Shown here: positions 1 to 9,700 of the stretch, in pieces
How positions within the stretch are numbered: the first letter of the stretch is position 1
Layout: every line of letters starts with the position of its first letter
DNA from: a gamma proteobacterium HdN1
GTDB lineage: Bacteria > Pseudomonadota > Gammaproteobacteria > Pseudomonadales > Ketobacteraceae
DNA length: 64,000 nucleotides
Assembly (NCBI GenBank): GCA_000198515.1
Contig: FP929140.1
Span: forward strand, 3,260,527-3,324,526
Direction of reading: 5' to 3'
Position numbers and translations under genes: made by a program
The notes under the pieces: generated by a model
Database searches by the model: none
Seen by the model: only the letters and a program-made list of their open reading frames with translations
Told to the model about the DNA's origin: nothing

Positions 1-191
1 AGGCTTTTGCCGAAGCGGCGCGGGCGGGAGAGGAAAAAGTGCGTGCCTTGAGCAATCAGTCGCAGCGCCAGCGGTGTTTTATCGACGTAGTAGCAGGCGT
101 CATCCTCGCGGATTTTTGCGAAGGTCTGGATGCCGATGGGCAGGCGTTTGCGTTGCATGGGCAGGGCGGCCTCGTGGGGGGAGTTTTGCAT
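1..191 (-). CDS. AAA-ATPase-like / PD-(D/E)XK nuclease family protein, 5' end only (runs off the window)
   Basis: This is the N-terminal part of a gene reading leftward out of the window. The translation starts MQNSPHEAALPMQRKRLPIG and continues to the motif SRPRRFGKS, typical of the AAA-ATPase_like family (often joined to a C-terminal DUF1703 PD-(D/E)XK nuclease). It is nearly identical to the N-terminus of the complete gene at 19881-21425, so this is a paralogous copy. Homology between the two begins abruptly just before the coding start, at the block TCTATGCTACCATG (189-202 here, 19838-19851 in the other copy). ATG at 191 or an internal ATG at 158 could be the start; the second is shared by both copies. 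Function of the family is not established; mobile or defence roles are often suspected. Confidence 0.8.
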   Translation of the reverse strand, partial: MQNSPHEAALPMQRKRLPIGIQTFAKIREDDACYYVDKTPLALRLIAQGTHFFLSRPRRFGKS

Positions 192-284
192 GGTAGCATA
201 GAGCCGAGTGGTCTACGTCCAGCCTGAAGCGCAATCTGGACGTTTTATACTTCAATGAGAGTTTTGCGCACCGAGAAACCGCCT

Positions 285-872
285 ATGAACATTGAGAACA
301 TCAAAGGCCGACTGGCCTTTCTCCAAGAAGCGGAACAGCTAAAGAGTGTGCTCCGTAGTGCGCACACGTCTACTGGCAGGAAAGAAAGCACTGCCGAACA
401 CACTTGGCGCCTGTGCCTGATGGCCATGACGTTTGAGGACGAGCTGGCCGGAATGGATATGCTCAAAATATTGAAGATGTGCCTTATCCACGATCTGGGC
501 GAAGCCATCCACGGCGACATCCCCGCCGTCGAGAAAAGTCAGCACCCCGACAAGAGCGAACAGGAAAAGGCGGATCTGCTGCATCTCACGCGCTCACTCG
601 ATGAGCCGCACAGGGCTGGGATTCTGGCACTCTGGCAGGAGTACGAGGACGCGGCTTCGCCCGAGGCCAAAGCCGTCAAGGCGCTCGATAAGCTGGAGAC
701 TATCCTCCAGCACAACCAAGGGATCAACCCGCCCGACTTCGACTACGGATTCAATCTGACCTACGGACAGAAGCACACCAGCGCCGAACCGTTGTTCGCG
801 GTGATGCGCAGCCTTCTCGATGAAGATACGCGCCAGAGAATTACCGAAAGCGGCAATGATCGTCCAAGCTAA
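285..872 (+). CDS. HD-domain phosphohydrolase (YfbR / 5'-nucleotidase-like)
   Basis: A 195-residue cytosolic protein of the HD superfamily. Metal-binding motifs are visible in order: H in STAEHTWR, the HD pair in CLIHDLGEAIHGDIPA, and a later D in KALDKLETILQ. This pattern matches HD_3-type proteins such as YfbR, which hydrolyse deoxynucleoside monophosphates; the exact substrate cannot be read from sequence. ATG 285 (MNIENIKG) is preferred because the family usually begins near here and a GAGAAA stretch precedes it; an in-frame ATG at 255 would add ten residues. It stands alone, between the truncated ATPase gene and the convergent GMC oxidoreductase, whose stop lies 25 bp beyond this one. 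Confidence 0.8.
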   Translation: MNIENIKGRLAFLQEAEQLKSVLRSAHTSTGRKESTAEHTWRLCLMAMTFEDELAGMDMLKILKMCLIHDLGEAIHGDIPAVEKSQHPDKSEQEKADLLHLTRSLDEPHRAGILALWQEYEDAASPEAKAVKALDKLETILQHNQGINPPDFDYGFNLTYGQKHTSAEPLFAVMRSLLDEDTRQRITESGNDRPS

Positions 873-896
873 CACCTCTTTAAGTAGCGGGTGAGG

Positions 897-2528
897 TTAG
901 GCCGTCTTCAGTTTGTCCGCCAAGGCGGTGGCATTTTTGCAAGTCATGCCGTAAATGGTCAGCTGCGGATTGGCGCCGATGCTGGTGGGGAAGACCGAGC
1001 CGTCGAACACGTGCAGGTTGTCGAGGTGGTGGTATTTGCCTTGGCTATTGACCAGTGAGCGCGTCTGATCCTCGCCCATGATCAGGCCGCCCATGCAGTG
1101 CGCCGAGCCGGCGGTAAAGGAGTTAGAACGTGAGCTGAGCTTGGCAATGCCCGCTTTGGCTTCTTCTAGTGTGCTGTACCAAGGGCTATCGACGTGCGAT
1201 ACGCGCACCGCTTTGGCTCCTGCGGCAAATTGAATTTCCACCATGGCCTGCCAAGAGCGCACGACACCGTCCCATAGGTAGTCATTGATGCTGTAGTCGA
1301 TGATGGGAGTGCCGTCGCTTTCCAGCTCAATCTGCCCGCCTTGGCTTTGCTCGTTAAAGCCATCGCGCAAGAGCGCAATCATGGAGTGCAAATGCGGCAG
1401 CTTTTGCATGTCTTGGAAATGTTGGATGCCGTGACCCATTAAGAGCACGGCGGTCAGGCCAGGGTGTAGTGGCGGCACTTCTAGCTTAAAACCGACCGCT
1501 CCGGTGACGCTTTGCCATTGGTAATGGTCGCTGTGTACAGACTGCGGTGCGCCATAGTAGGGGTCGATGTAGTCGGCAAATTCCGCAAAAGTAAAGGTCG
1601 TGGGGTGAAAGAAGGTGCGCTTGCCAATCAGTTTATGCGGATCGGGGGCCTTGGAGCGCAGCATCAGCGCAGGGCCATTGATGGCACCCGCTGCCAAGAT
1701 GATTTGTGGTGCCTTGGCAATCAGCTTGGTTGCCGTGGGGCGGTGGTGTTCGTCCAGTGCGACGATTTCTGCTCCCAGCACTTTTTTGCCTGCAAAAATC
1801 AAACGCTCGACGCGCGCGCTGTATACCAGTTGCGCGCCTTTCTCTAAGGCGGAGGGGATGGTGGTGACGAGCATGGATTGTTTGGCGTTGGTGGGGCAGC
1901 CTGTGCCGCAGTAGCCTAGGTTCCAGCAGCCGCGTACGTTGCGCGGGATGGTTTCCCAGTGCACTCCCAGTTTTTGTGCGCCATCACGCAGTACGGCGTT
2001 GTTTTTGTTGGGCTCCGTCGCCCAGAGGGCGACACCTAAGCGCTCTTCCATCTTGGCAAACCAAGGGGCCATTTCGTCTGGGCTCATGCCTTGAATTCCA
2101 AATTCTGCGGCCCAGTGTTCGAGGGTGTGGCTGGGGGTGCGAAAGCTCGATGTCCAGTTGATGACGGTGGTGCCGCCCACGGCGCGGCCTTGCAGAATCG
2201 ACATGGCGCCGTCTTTGCTCATGCGCCCTGCGCTTTCTTGGTAGAGATCGTGATAGGCCTCGCGCTCGTCCATTTTGAAATCGTCCGAGCTTTTCAATGG
2301 GCCCTCTTCGATCATCAGCACTTTCAACCCTGCGTTGGCGAAAATCTCTGCCGCAGTACCGCCACCTGCGCCCGTACCGATAATTAGCACGTCGGCGCTC
2401 AGCAGGCTGTCGTTGGCAAAGGCGCTGGCGGGTTGCATGTTCCAGCCAGCTTTTTTGCCTGCGCGTATGGGATCGACGATGCCAGAGACTTCGGCAATGG
2501 CGGGGCTGCGGTGGAGAATCTCTGTCAT
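897..2528 (-). CDS. GMC-family FAD oxidoreductase
   Basis: A 543-residue flavoprotein of the glucose-methanol-choline oxidoreductase family. The FAD-binding Rossmann motif DVLIIGTGAGGGTAAE lies near residue 47, followed by a second GMC signature (GRAVGGTTVINW) and a C-terminal segment with SAHCMGG and FPTSIGANPQLTIYGM, where the active-site His/Asn region sits in GMC proteins. It resembles the large subunits of membrane-bound sugar/alcohol dehydrogenases and long-chain alcohol oxidases. It has no signal peptide of its own, so export could be by hitch-hiking on the Tat-dependent partner just upstream (3115-2564), as in gluconate 2-dehydrogenase-type enzymes. AAGGA precedes the ATG by 8 bp. No cytochrome c subunit gene is adjacent. 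Substrate unknown. Confidence 0.88.
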   Translation of the reverse strand: MTEILHRSPAIAEVSGIVDPIRAGKKAGWNMQPASAFANDSLLSADVLIIGTGAGGGTAAEIFANAGLKVLMIEEGPLKSSDDFKMDEREAYHDLYQESAGRMSKDGAMSILQGRAVGGTTVINWTSSFRTPSHTLEHWAAEFGIQGMSPDEMAPWFAKMEERLGVALWATEPNKNNAVLRDGAQKLGVHWETIPRNVRGCWNLGYCGTGCPTNAKQSMLVTTIPSALEKGAQLVYSARVERLIFAGKKVLGAEIVALDEHHRPTATKLIAKAPQIILAAGAINGPALMLRSKAPDPHKLIGKRTFFHPTTFTFAEFADYIDPYYGAPQSVHSDHYQWQSVTGAVGFKLEVPPLHPGLTAVLLMGHGIQHFQDMQKLPHLHSMIALLRDGFNEQSQGGQIELESDGTPIIDYSINDYLWDGVVRSWQAMVEIQFAAGAKAVRVSHVDSPWYSTLEEAKAGIAKLSSRSNSFTAGSAHCMGGLIMGEDQTRSLVNSQGKYHHLDNLHVFDGSVFPTSIGANPQLTIYGMTCKNATALADKLKTA

Positions 2529-2563
2529 GATGCGTCCTTATTTTTCCTATGCGGGGTGAGCTT

Positions 2564-3115
2564 TTATGCGGGATGAGTGATGTTGACTTTTTTGGGCATG
2601 CCAGGGTAACCCGAGCTAGCGAAGGTTTCGGGTTGTTGATACCAGCACATGCACAGCAGTTTGCTTAAAGACCCGTAGCCCATGCGTTTGATCGGAATTG
2701 CGCTGGCTTTCCAGCTTGTTAAAAAGCGTTCGACATCCGCTGCGCTCGCCTGTGCCCAGCTGGCCCACTGCGCATCCATCGCCACGCGTAGCGGTGCGGA
2801 TTGCACCACGTCAAAGAGCATCATGAGCTGGCCTTGCGCGTAGCCTTGCAGGGTGGTGATTAGTTTGTCGAGCATGTGCATCAGGCGCTCTTGGGCGACT
2901 TCAGGGCTGAGAGTGCCTGGGTAGCTTTGTGCCAACACAACAGGCGCTAGCGCGCTGAGAAACTCGATATCGCCCGCGCGCAGTACTTGGTAGCCAGATG
3001 CCGCCGGCAGTTTGCTGCATCCTGTGAGGCTGGCAAAGCCCGCGCCCATGCTAAGAATGGCCATAGAGGTGGCGCTTAGCTGCATAAAGCCGCGCCTTGA
3101 GGTGGTGATGGACAT
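2564..3115 (-). CDS. Tat-exported lipoprotein, putative small subunit of the GMC dehydrogenase
   Basis: A 183-residue protein whose N-terminus has a twin-arginine motif (SRRGFMQL), a hydrophobic stretch, then a lipobox-like LTGC at about residues 30-33, so it looks like a Tat-exported lipoprotein. The rest resembles the small (gamma / subunit 3) partners of gluconate-, sorbitol- and fructose-type dehydrogenases, though similarity by eye is modest. It is the first gene of a two-gene operon; the GMC oxidoreductase starts 35 bp downstream. AAGGAA lies 7 bp before the ATG. The pairing suggests that this subunit escorts the folded flavoprotein through the Tat pore and anchors it to the periplasmic face. 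Confidence 0.75.
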   Translation of the reverse strand: MSITTSRRGFMQLSATSMAILSMGAGFASLTGCSKLPAASGYQVLRAGDIEFLSALAPVVLAQSYPGTLSPEVAQERLMHMLDKLITTLQGYAQGQLMMLFDVVQSAPLRVAMDAQWASWAQASAADVERFLTSWKASAIPIKRMGYGSLSKLLCMCWYQQPETFASSGYPGMPKKVNITHPA

Positions 3116-3320
3116 GGTGGCGTTCCTTGTTGCGACGATGATTTAAGCCGCCTAATACCTAAGCACAGCCATTAAGGGGGGATAAGGCGCATAAAGCCTC
3201 GTTCTTCCGAAATCCTATCATAGGAAGCCAGAGCATGAGCTGCCTTCGCACAATGAAGGCCAAAATCTGACGCCAAGTCAATTTCATGCAAGATCGTGAG
3301 TGGCTGCTATCCTTGAAACT

Positions 3321-3400
3321 ATGGTTTCTATAAAAGCGTTATGGTGTTTATAAAAGCATTATGGTTTCTATAAAAGCGCTGTGGTGTTTATAAAAGGTTT
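3321..3400. repeat. Tandem repeat, 4 x 20 bp (TATAAAAG motif)
   Basis: Four consecutive 20-bp units: ATGGTTTCTATAAAAGCGTT, ATGGTGTTTATAAAAGCATT, ATGGTTTCTATAAAAGCGCT and GTGGTGTTTATAAAAGGTTT. Units 1 and 3, and units 2 and 4, are more alike, implying duplication of a 40-bp dimer. Each unit contains TATAAAAG, which resembles a sigma70 -10 element. The array lies about 370 bp upstream of the giant repeat gene. Confidence 0.9.
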
Positions 3401-3420
3401 GTCGCGTCTAGCGGATAAGG

Positions 3421-3443
3421 GTGCTATAACGCTTATAGGGCAC
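3421..3443. promoter_or_regulatory. Imperfect inverted repeat (possible operator)
   Basis: The sequence GTGCTATAA-CGC-TTATAGGGCAC forms two arms (GTGC-TATAA and TTATA-GG-GCAC) around a 3-bp centre. It sits 20 bp after the tandem repeat and upstream of the giant gene. A regulator-binding site is plausible, but there is no direct evidence. Confidence 0.35.
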
Positions 3444-3770
3444 TTAATGAAATGTATTACAGATTTGTGCGGATCGGGAATCGCGTAGCGAGTGGCCCGA
3501 TTTTTGCATTTTTCTTGGCATGTTGCTGCTCGTTTTTTTCCGGTTGATGAAGTAAAGGAAATGGCAGGTAGGCCGATACCTTGTGAAAGGGACGGTGCTG
3601 AAAGGGGAAGGAGTGGGCTGCGGGCGCTTTGCGATGCTCGCAGAATCCACTTTGAATGCTGGGGCCATTGCGATGGTGTCGGCGCCTTTTAGCAAAATCC
3701 AGATAACCACTTTTTTTGCGAGCATCGTCCGTGCGGCTTGCAGTAAATACGTTTCCAGGAGAAATCCACC

Positions 3771-6700
3771 ATGGCTCTCTCGATTGATGGCAGTGTTCTC
3801 ACCGCAGCGCAAGTCAGCCGGCTTACCGTTGATAAGCTAACGACTGAAAATCTTGCGGCACTGGATACCACGCAGGCCAAGGGGCTTTCTGCCAAGCAGC
3901 TTTCAAGCCTCGATTCGTCGCAGGTTGCGGCTATTCAAGAGAGCGTGCTCGTCAGCTTGAGCGGAACGCAGGTGGCGGCCTTCAAGGCGAATGAGTTCTC
4001 GTATGGGATGACGCCGCAAAAAATCACCGCGCTACAGGGCAAACAGATTGCCAGCCTCACCACGGCGCAATTGGGTGCCTTGGATGGTAGCCAGATTGCG
4101 GCCATTGGGGATGATGTTACCGCGCTTTCCAATAAGCAGATTTCAAGCCTCTCCAGTGCCAGTATCGGGGCGCTGACCACTGCACAGGCTTCCAAGCTCA
4201 CCGCTACTCAGTTGGCGGGGCTAAATGCTTATAATATCAAGGGTTTTGAGGCTCAGGATCTTCAGCAGCTTTCGACGGGTGCAATGAAGGGGCTGACGGC
4301 AGGCGCGATTGGCGCCATGGGAACGGATCAGTTTAATACGTTGAGTGAAAGCCAGGTGCGCTCACTCAATGCGACGCAGCTCAAGGCGCTGAGTACCGAT
4401 CAGATGAGTAGCCTTACTGCGAGTGATATACAAGAGTTCAGTGCGAAGCAGGTGGCTTCTCTTTCAGCTAGCCAGCTCAATGCGATGGGTACCAAAATCA
4501 GCGCGCTAAGCACCGAGAGTATCGCGGCGCTAACAGCGACGCAGATGAAAGGGCTTTCGAGTGACAGCATCAAGGCGCTCACTACAGACCAAGCAGCGGT
4601 ACTAAAAAATACCCAGTTGGCAGGCTTGACCTCGGACAATATCAAAGGGCTTGAGGCGCAAGACCTTGCGCAGATCTCCACGGCTGCACTGAAAGGCTTG
4701 AGTAACACCCTGGTGGGTCAGCTGGGGTCGGATCAGATCAATGCCTTGAGCCAGAGCCAGATTCAGTCGCTAAGCGTAAATCAGGTTAAGGCGCTTACCG
4801 CAGACCAGATGAGTAACCTTGCAACGAGTGACGTCAAAGAGTTTAGCTCAAGGCAGATTTCAACGCTTTCTGCTGGGCAGCTCAATGCGCTAGGCACTAA
4901 GATCAGCGTGTTAAGTAACGACAGCATTGAGGCGCTTACGGCTACGCAAGTCAAGGGGCTGACCAGTGCTGCGCTTAACGCACTTACCACCAGTCAGGCC
5001 GCCGCACTGACCAACAAGCAGATGTCTGGGTTGACCTCGGATAATATTGCCGGTCTAGGCGCACCAAAGCTTGCGCAGCTTTCAAAATCCGCAATCACCG
5101 GACTCAGCAGCAAGCTGGTAGGGGAGCTGGATGCCAGTCAGCTCAGCGGCATGTCGTCGGAGCAGATTCAGGCGTTGAATGCGGCGCAATTGCAGGCGTT
5201 GAGCACCAGCCAGATCAGTGGGCTTACTACGGCGGATATTCAGAAATTTGGCGTCAAACAGATGACGTCTTTCAAGGCGGATCAGCTGGATGCAATGGGT
5301 ACTCGGATCAGCGCCCTCGCCACCGAAAATATTGCGGCACTGAGCGCCAGCCAGATCAAAGGGCTGGCGAGCGACAGCATTAAAAACCTGAGTACGGCAC
5401 AGGCTGCTGCGCTCAAAAATACCCAGCTTTCCGGCTTGAATTCGGACAACATCAAAGGAATCGAAACGGCAGATCTTGCCAAAATTTCCACTGGCGCATT
5501 GAAGGGCCTAAGTGCGGCTCAGATCGGTCAAATGGGCACCGATCAGCTCAATGCCCTGACCTCGGATCAGGCGCAGTCGCTGAGTGCGGCACAGCTCAAG
5601 GGCATCACTACCGAGCAGATGAGCAAGCTTGGCACCGCCGACATCAAGGACTTTACCGACAAGCAGGTGGCGGCGTTTTCAGCTGCCCAGCTCAACGCGC
5701 TGGGCACCAATATCAGCGCACTCACGACCGATAGCGTGGCGGCTCTGACTGCGACGCAGGTCAAGGGGCTTTCGAGCGATGCAATCAAAGCGCTTACGAG
5801 CGATCAGGCCGCTGCGCTGAAGAACACCCAAGTATCCGGGTTGACTTCGGATAACATCAAAGGGCTGGAAACGCAAGACCTTGCGCAGATTTCTACGGCG
5901 GCGCTGAAAGGCTTAAGTGCCTCCCAGCTCGGTCAGATGGGCACTGACCAGTTCAATGCCCTGACATCAGGTCAGGCGCAGTCGCTGAGCGCGACGCAGC
6001 TCAAGGGCATCAGCACCGAGCAGATGAGCAAACTTGGCACTGCCGATATCAAGGAATTTACCGGCAAACAGGTGGCGGCGTTTTCGGCCGACCAGCTCAA
6101 TGCCTTGGGCACGAATATCAGTGCACTCACCACCGATAGCGTGGCTGCACTGGCGGCATCTCAGATCAAGGGGCTTACGAGCGATAGCATCAAGGCGCTT
6201 ACCACCGATCAGGCCGCCGCGCTGAAGAATACCCAGCTTGCCGGGCTTACTTCGGACAATATCAAGGGGCTGGAAACGGCAGACCTTGCGAAGCTTTCTA
6301 CCGCAGCGTTGAAGGGGCTGAGCAATAAACTGGTGGGTGATTTGGGCTCCGATCAGCTAAACGCCCTGAGTTCTACGCAGGCGCAGTCGCTGAGTGCGGC
6401 ACAGCTCAAGGGCATCAGTACCGAGCAGATGAGTAAGCTGGGTACGGGCGATATTCAGGAATTCAGTTCTAAACAAGTGACCGCGTTTTCGGCAGACCAG
6501 CTCAATGCGCTGGGCACGAACATCAGCGCGTTGACCACTGAAAGCGTGGCTGCGCTGACGGCAGAGCAGGTGAAAGGGCTTTCGAGTGCCAGTATCAAAG
6601 CGCTCACCACCGATCAGGCGGCTGCGCTTACCAATACTCAGGTTTCTGGCCTAACGTCAGGCAACATCAAAGGTTTGGAAACCGCCGACCTTGCGAAGCT

Positions 6701-9700
6701 TTCTACCGCTGCGCTCAAAGGCTTGAGCGATAAGCTGATTAAAGACATGGGCACCGACCAGCTCAATGCGCTGGACTCCGATCAGGTACAGTCGCTGAGT
6801 GCAACGCAGCTCAAGGGCATCAGCACTGAGCAGATGAGCAAACTTGGCACCGCCGATATCAAGGAATTTAGCGGCAAGCAAGTGGCTTCGTTCTCGGCAG
6901 CCCAGCTCAATGCGCTGGGCACCAATATCAGCGCGCTCACGACCGAGAGCGTGGCATCCCTCACCGCTGCTCAGATCAAGGGCCTAGAGAGCGATAGCAT
7001 CAAGGCGCTTACGACCGATCAGGCCGCCGCACTGAAGAATACCCAGCTTTCCGGGCTGACTTCGGACAATATCAAAGGCTTGGAAACCGCCGACCTTGCG
7101 AAGATTTCCACTGCCGCACTGAAAGGCTTGAGTGGTGCGCAGATCGGTCAGATGGGCACCGATCAGCTCAATGCTCTGACCTCTGATCAGGCGCAGTCGC
7201 TGAGTGCGACGCAGCTCAAGGGCATCACGACTGAGCAGATGAGCAAGCTTGGCACTGCCGACGTCAAGGATCTTACCGAGAAGCAGGCGGCCGCGCTTTC
7301 GGCCGACCAGCTCAATGCGCTGGGCACCAATATCAGCGCTCTCACCACCGATAGCGTGGCTGCACTGACCGCGACCCAAGTGAAAGGGCTGGCGAGCGAT
7401 GCGATCAAAGCGCTTACCACCGATCAGGCGGCCGCGCTGACCAATACCCAGATCTCTGGGCTAACCTCAGACAATATCAAAGGCTTGGAAACGGCAGACC
7501 TTGCGAAGCTTTCTACCGATGCGCTCAAAGGCTTGAGCGATAAGCTGATTAAAGACATGGGCACCGACCAGTTCAATGCCCTGGGCTCTGATCAGGTGCA
7601 GTCGCTGAGCGCAACGCAGGTCAAGGGCATTAGCACTGAGCAGATGAGCAAGCTCGGCACGGCCGATGTGCGCGAGTTTACTGAGAAGCAGGTGGTCGCG
7701 TTCTCCGCCGACCAGCTCAACGCGCTGGGCACGAATATCAGCGCGCTCACCACCGATAGCGTTGCGGCGCTGACCGCGACTCAGGTCAAGGGGCTGGCGA
7801 GCGCCAGCATCAAGGCGCTTACCACCGATCAGGCGGCTGCGCTGAAGAATACCCAGCTTTCTGGGTTGACCTCAGACAACATCAAAGGCTTTGAAACGGC
7901 CGATCTAGCGAAGCTTTCCACGGCTGCGCTCAAAGGCTTGAGCGAAAAACTGATCAAGGAAATGGGCACCGACCAGCTGAACGCCCTGACCTCGGATCAG
8001 GCGCAGTCGCTGAGCGCCGCGCAGCTCAAAGGCATCAGTACCGAGCAGATGAGCAAACTCGGCACGGCGGATATTCAGGAATTTGCCGGTAAACAGGCGG
8101 CTTCATTCACCGCGGATCAGCTCAATGCGCTGGGGGCCAACTTCAGCAAGTTGAGTACCGATGGCGTGGCGTCCCTCACTGCCGCACAGATCAAGGGCCT
8201 AGAGAGCGATACCATCAAGGCGCTTACCACCGATCAGGCGGCCGCGCTGAAGAATACCCAGCTTTCCGGGCTGACTTCGGACAACATCAAAGGCTTGGAA
8301 ACCGAAGATCTTGCGAAGCTCTCCACCGCTGCGCTGAAAGGCTTGAGCGCCGCCCAGCTCGGCCAGATGGGCACCGATCAGCTCAATGCCATGACCTCTG
8401 ATCAGGCGCAGTCGCTGAGCGCGACGCAGCTCAAGGGAATCACTACGGAGCAGATGAGCAAGCTTGGCACCGCCGACGTCAAAGACTTTACCGACAAGCA
8501 GGTGGCCGCACTTTCGGCCGACCAGCTCAACGCGCTGGGTACGAATATCAGTGCACTCACCACCGATAGCGTAGCTGCACTGACTGCGACGCAGGTGAAG
8601 GGGCTTTCGAGCGACACGATCAAGGCGCTTACCACCGATCAGGCGGCCGCGCTGAAAAACACCCAGCTTTCCGGGCTGACTTCGGACAATATCAAGGGGC
8701 TGGAAACGGCCGATCTTGCGAAGATTTCGACCGCTGCACTGAAAGGTTTGAGCGAAAAGCTGATCAAGGAAATGGGCACTGACCAAGTCAACGCCCTGAC
8801 CTCGGATCAGGCACAGTCGCTCAGTGCGGCACAGATCAAGGGCATCACCACCGAGCAGATGAGTAAGCTTGGCACGGCAGACATTCAGGAGTTTGCCGGC
8901 AAGCAAGCCGCAGCATTCACGGCGGATCAGCTCAATGCGCTGGGGACCAATTTCAGCAAGCTGAGCACGGATAGTGTTGAATCCCTCACGGCGGCTCAGG
9001 TCAAGGGGCTGGCGAGCGACACGATCAAGGCGCTGACTACCGATCAGGCAGCCGCGCTGAAGAACACCCAAGTATCCGGATTGACTTCGGACAACATCAA
9101 AGGGCTGGAAACGGAGGATCTTGCCAAGCTCTCCACCGCTGCGCTGAAAGGCTTGAGCGAGAAGCTGGTGAGCGAGTTGAGCACTGCCCAGGTTAACGCC
9201 CTGACCTCTGATCAGACGCAGTCGTTGAGCGCTACGCAGATCAAGGGCATGACGACCGAGCAGATGAGCAAGCTGACCGTGGCCGATGCCAAGGAGTTTG
9301 TGGCGGAGCAAATGGCCGGGTTTAGTGCCGACCAGCTCAATGCTCTGGGCAGTGACCAGTTGGGCGGTATGAGTAGCGACAATATCAACGCGCTCTCGGC
9401 CAAGCAGGTTTCAGGCTTGACGTCGGGTTCAATCAAAGCCTTGTCTACCGATCAGATGGCGGGCATGAGCGATAAAGTGCTGGCCGGTTTGACCTCGGAT
9501 AACATCAAGGGCTTAGAAACGGCCGACATTGCGAAACTGGCAACCGGTGCGATTAAAGGCTTGAGCGATAAGCTGATCGGCGATTTGAGCACCGATCAAG
9601 TCAAGGCCATGACCTCGGATCAGGTGCAGCAGCTCAGTGCCAAACAGGTGCAGGGCTTGTCCACCGACCAGATCAAGAGCATGAACACGGCGGATCTGGA

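Larger units (their letters stand above)
3116..3770. other. 655-bp intergenic region between the GMC operon and the giant repeat gene
   Basis: No convincing gene lies here; the short open frames lack recognisable features. It holds the divergent promoters of the GMC operon (minus) and the giant gene (plus), a 4 x 20 bp tandem repeat (3321-3400), and an imperfect inverted repeat (3421-3443). About 330 bp separate the inverted repeat from the start codon, so a long leader or a more proximal promoter is likely. Confidence 0.6.

Noticed and set aside
873-896. Terminator between the HD-domain gene and GMC gene
   Set aside because: Only an imperfect CTAAC/GTTAG pairing with no T run could be drawn.
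3421-3443. lux-box or quorum-sensing operator
   Set aside because: Palindromic, but it lacks the expected half-site consensus and no LuxI-type gene is present; kept only as a generic inverted repeat.
8199-9311. 370-aa antisense open frame (and several others) inside the giant gene
   Set aside because: It mirrors the repeat codons; the amino-acid pattern is the complement of the octad array with no domain features. A composition shadow.
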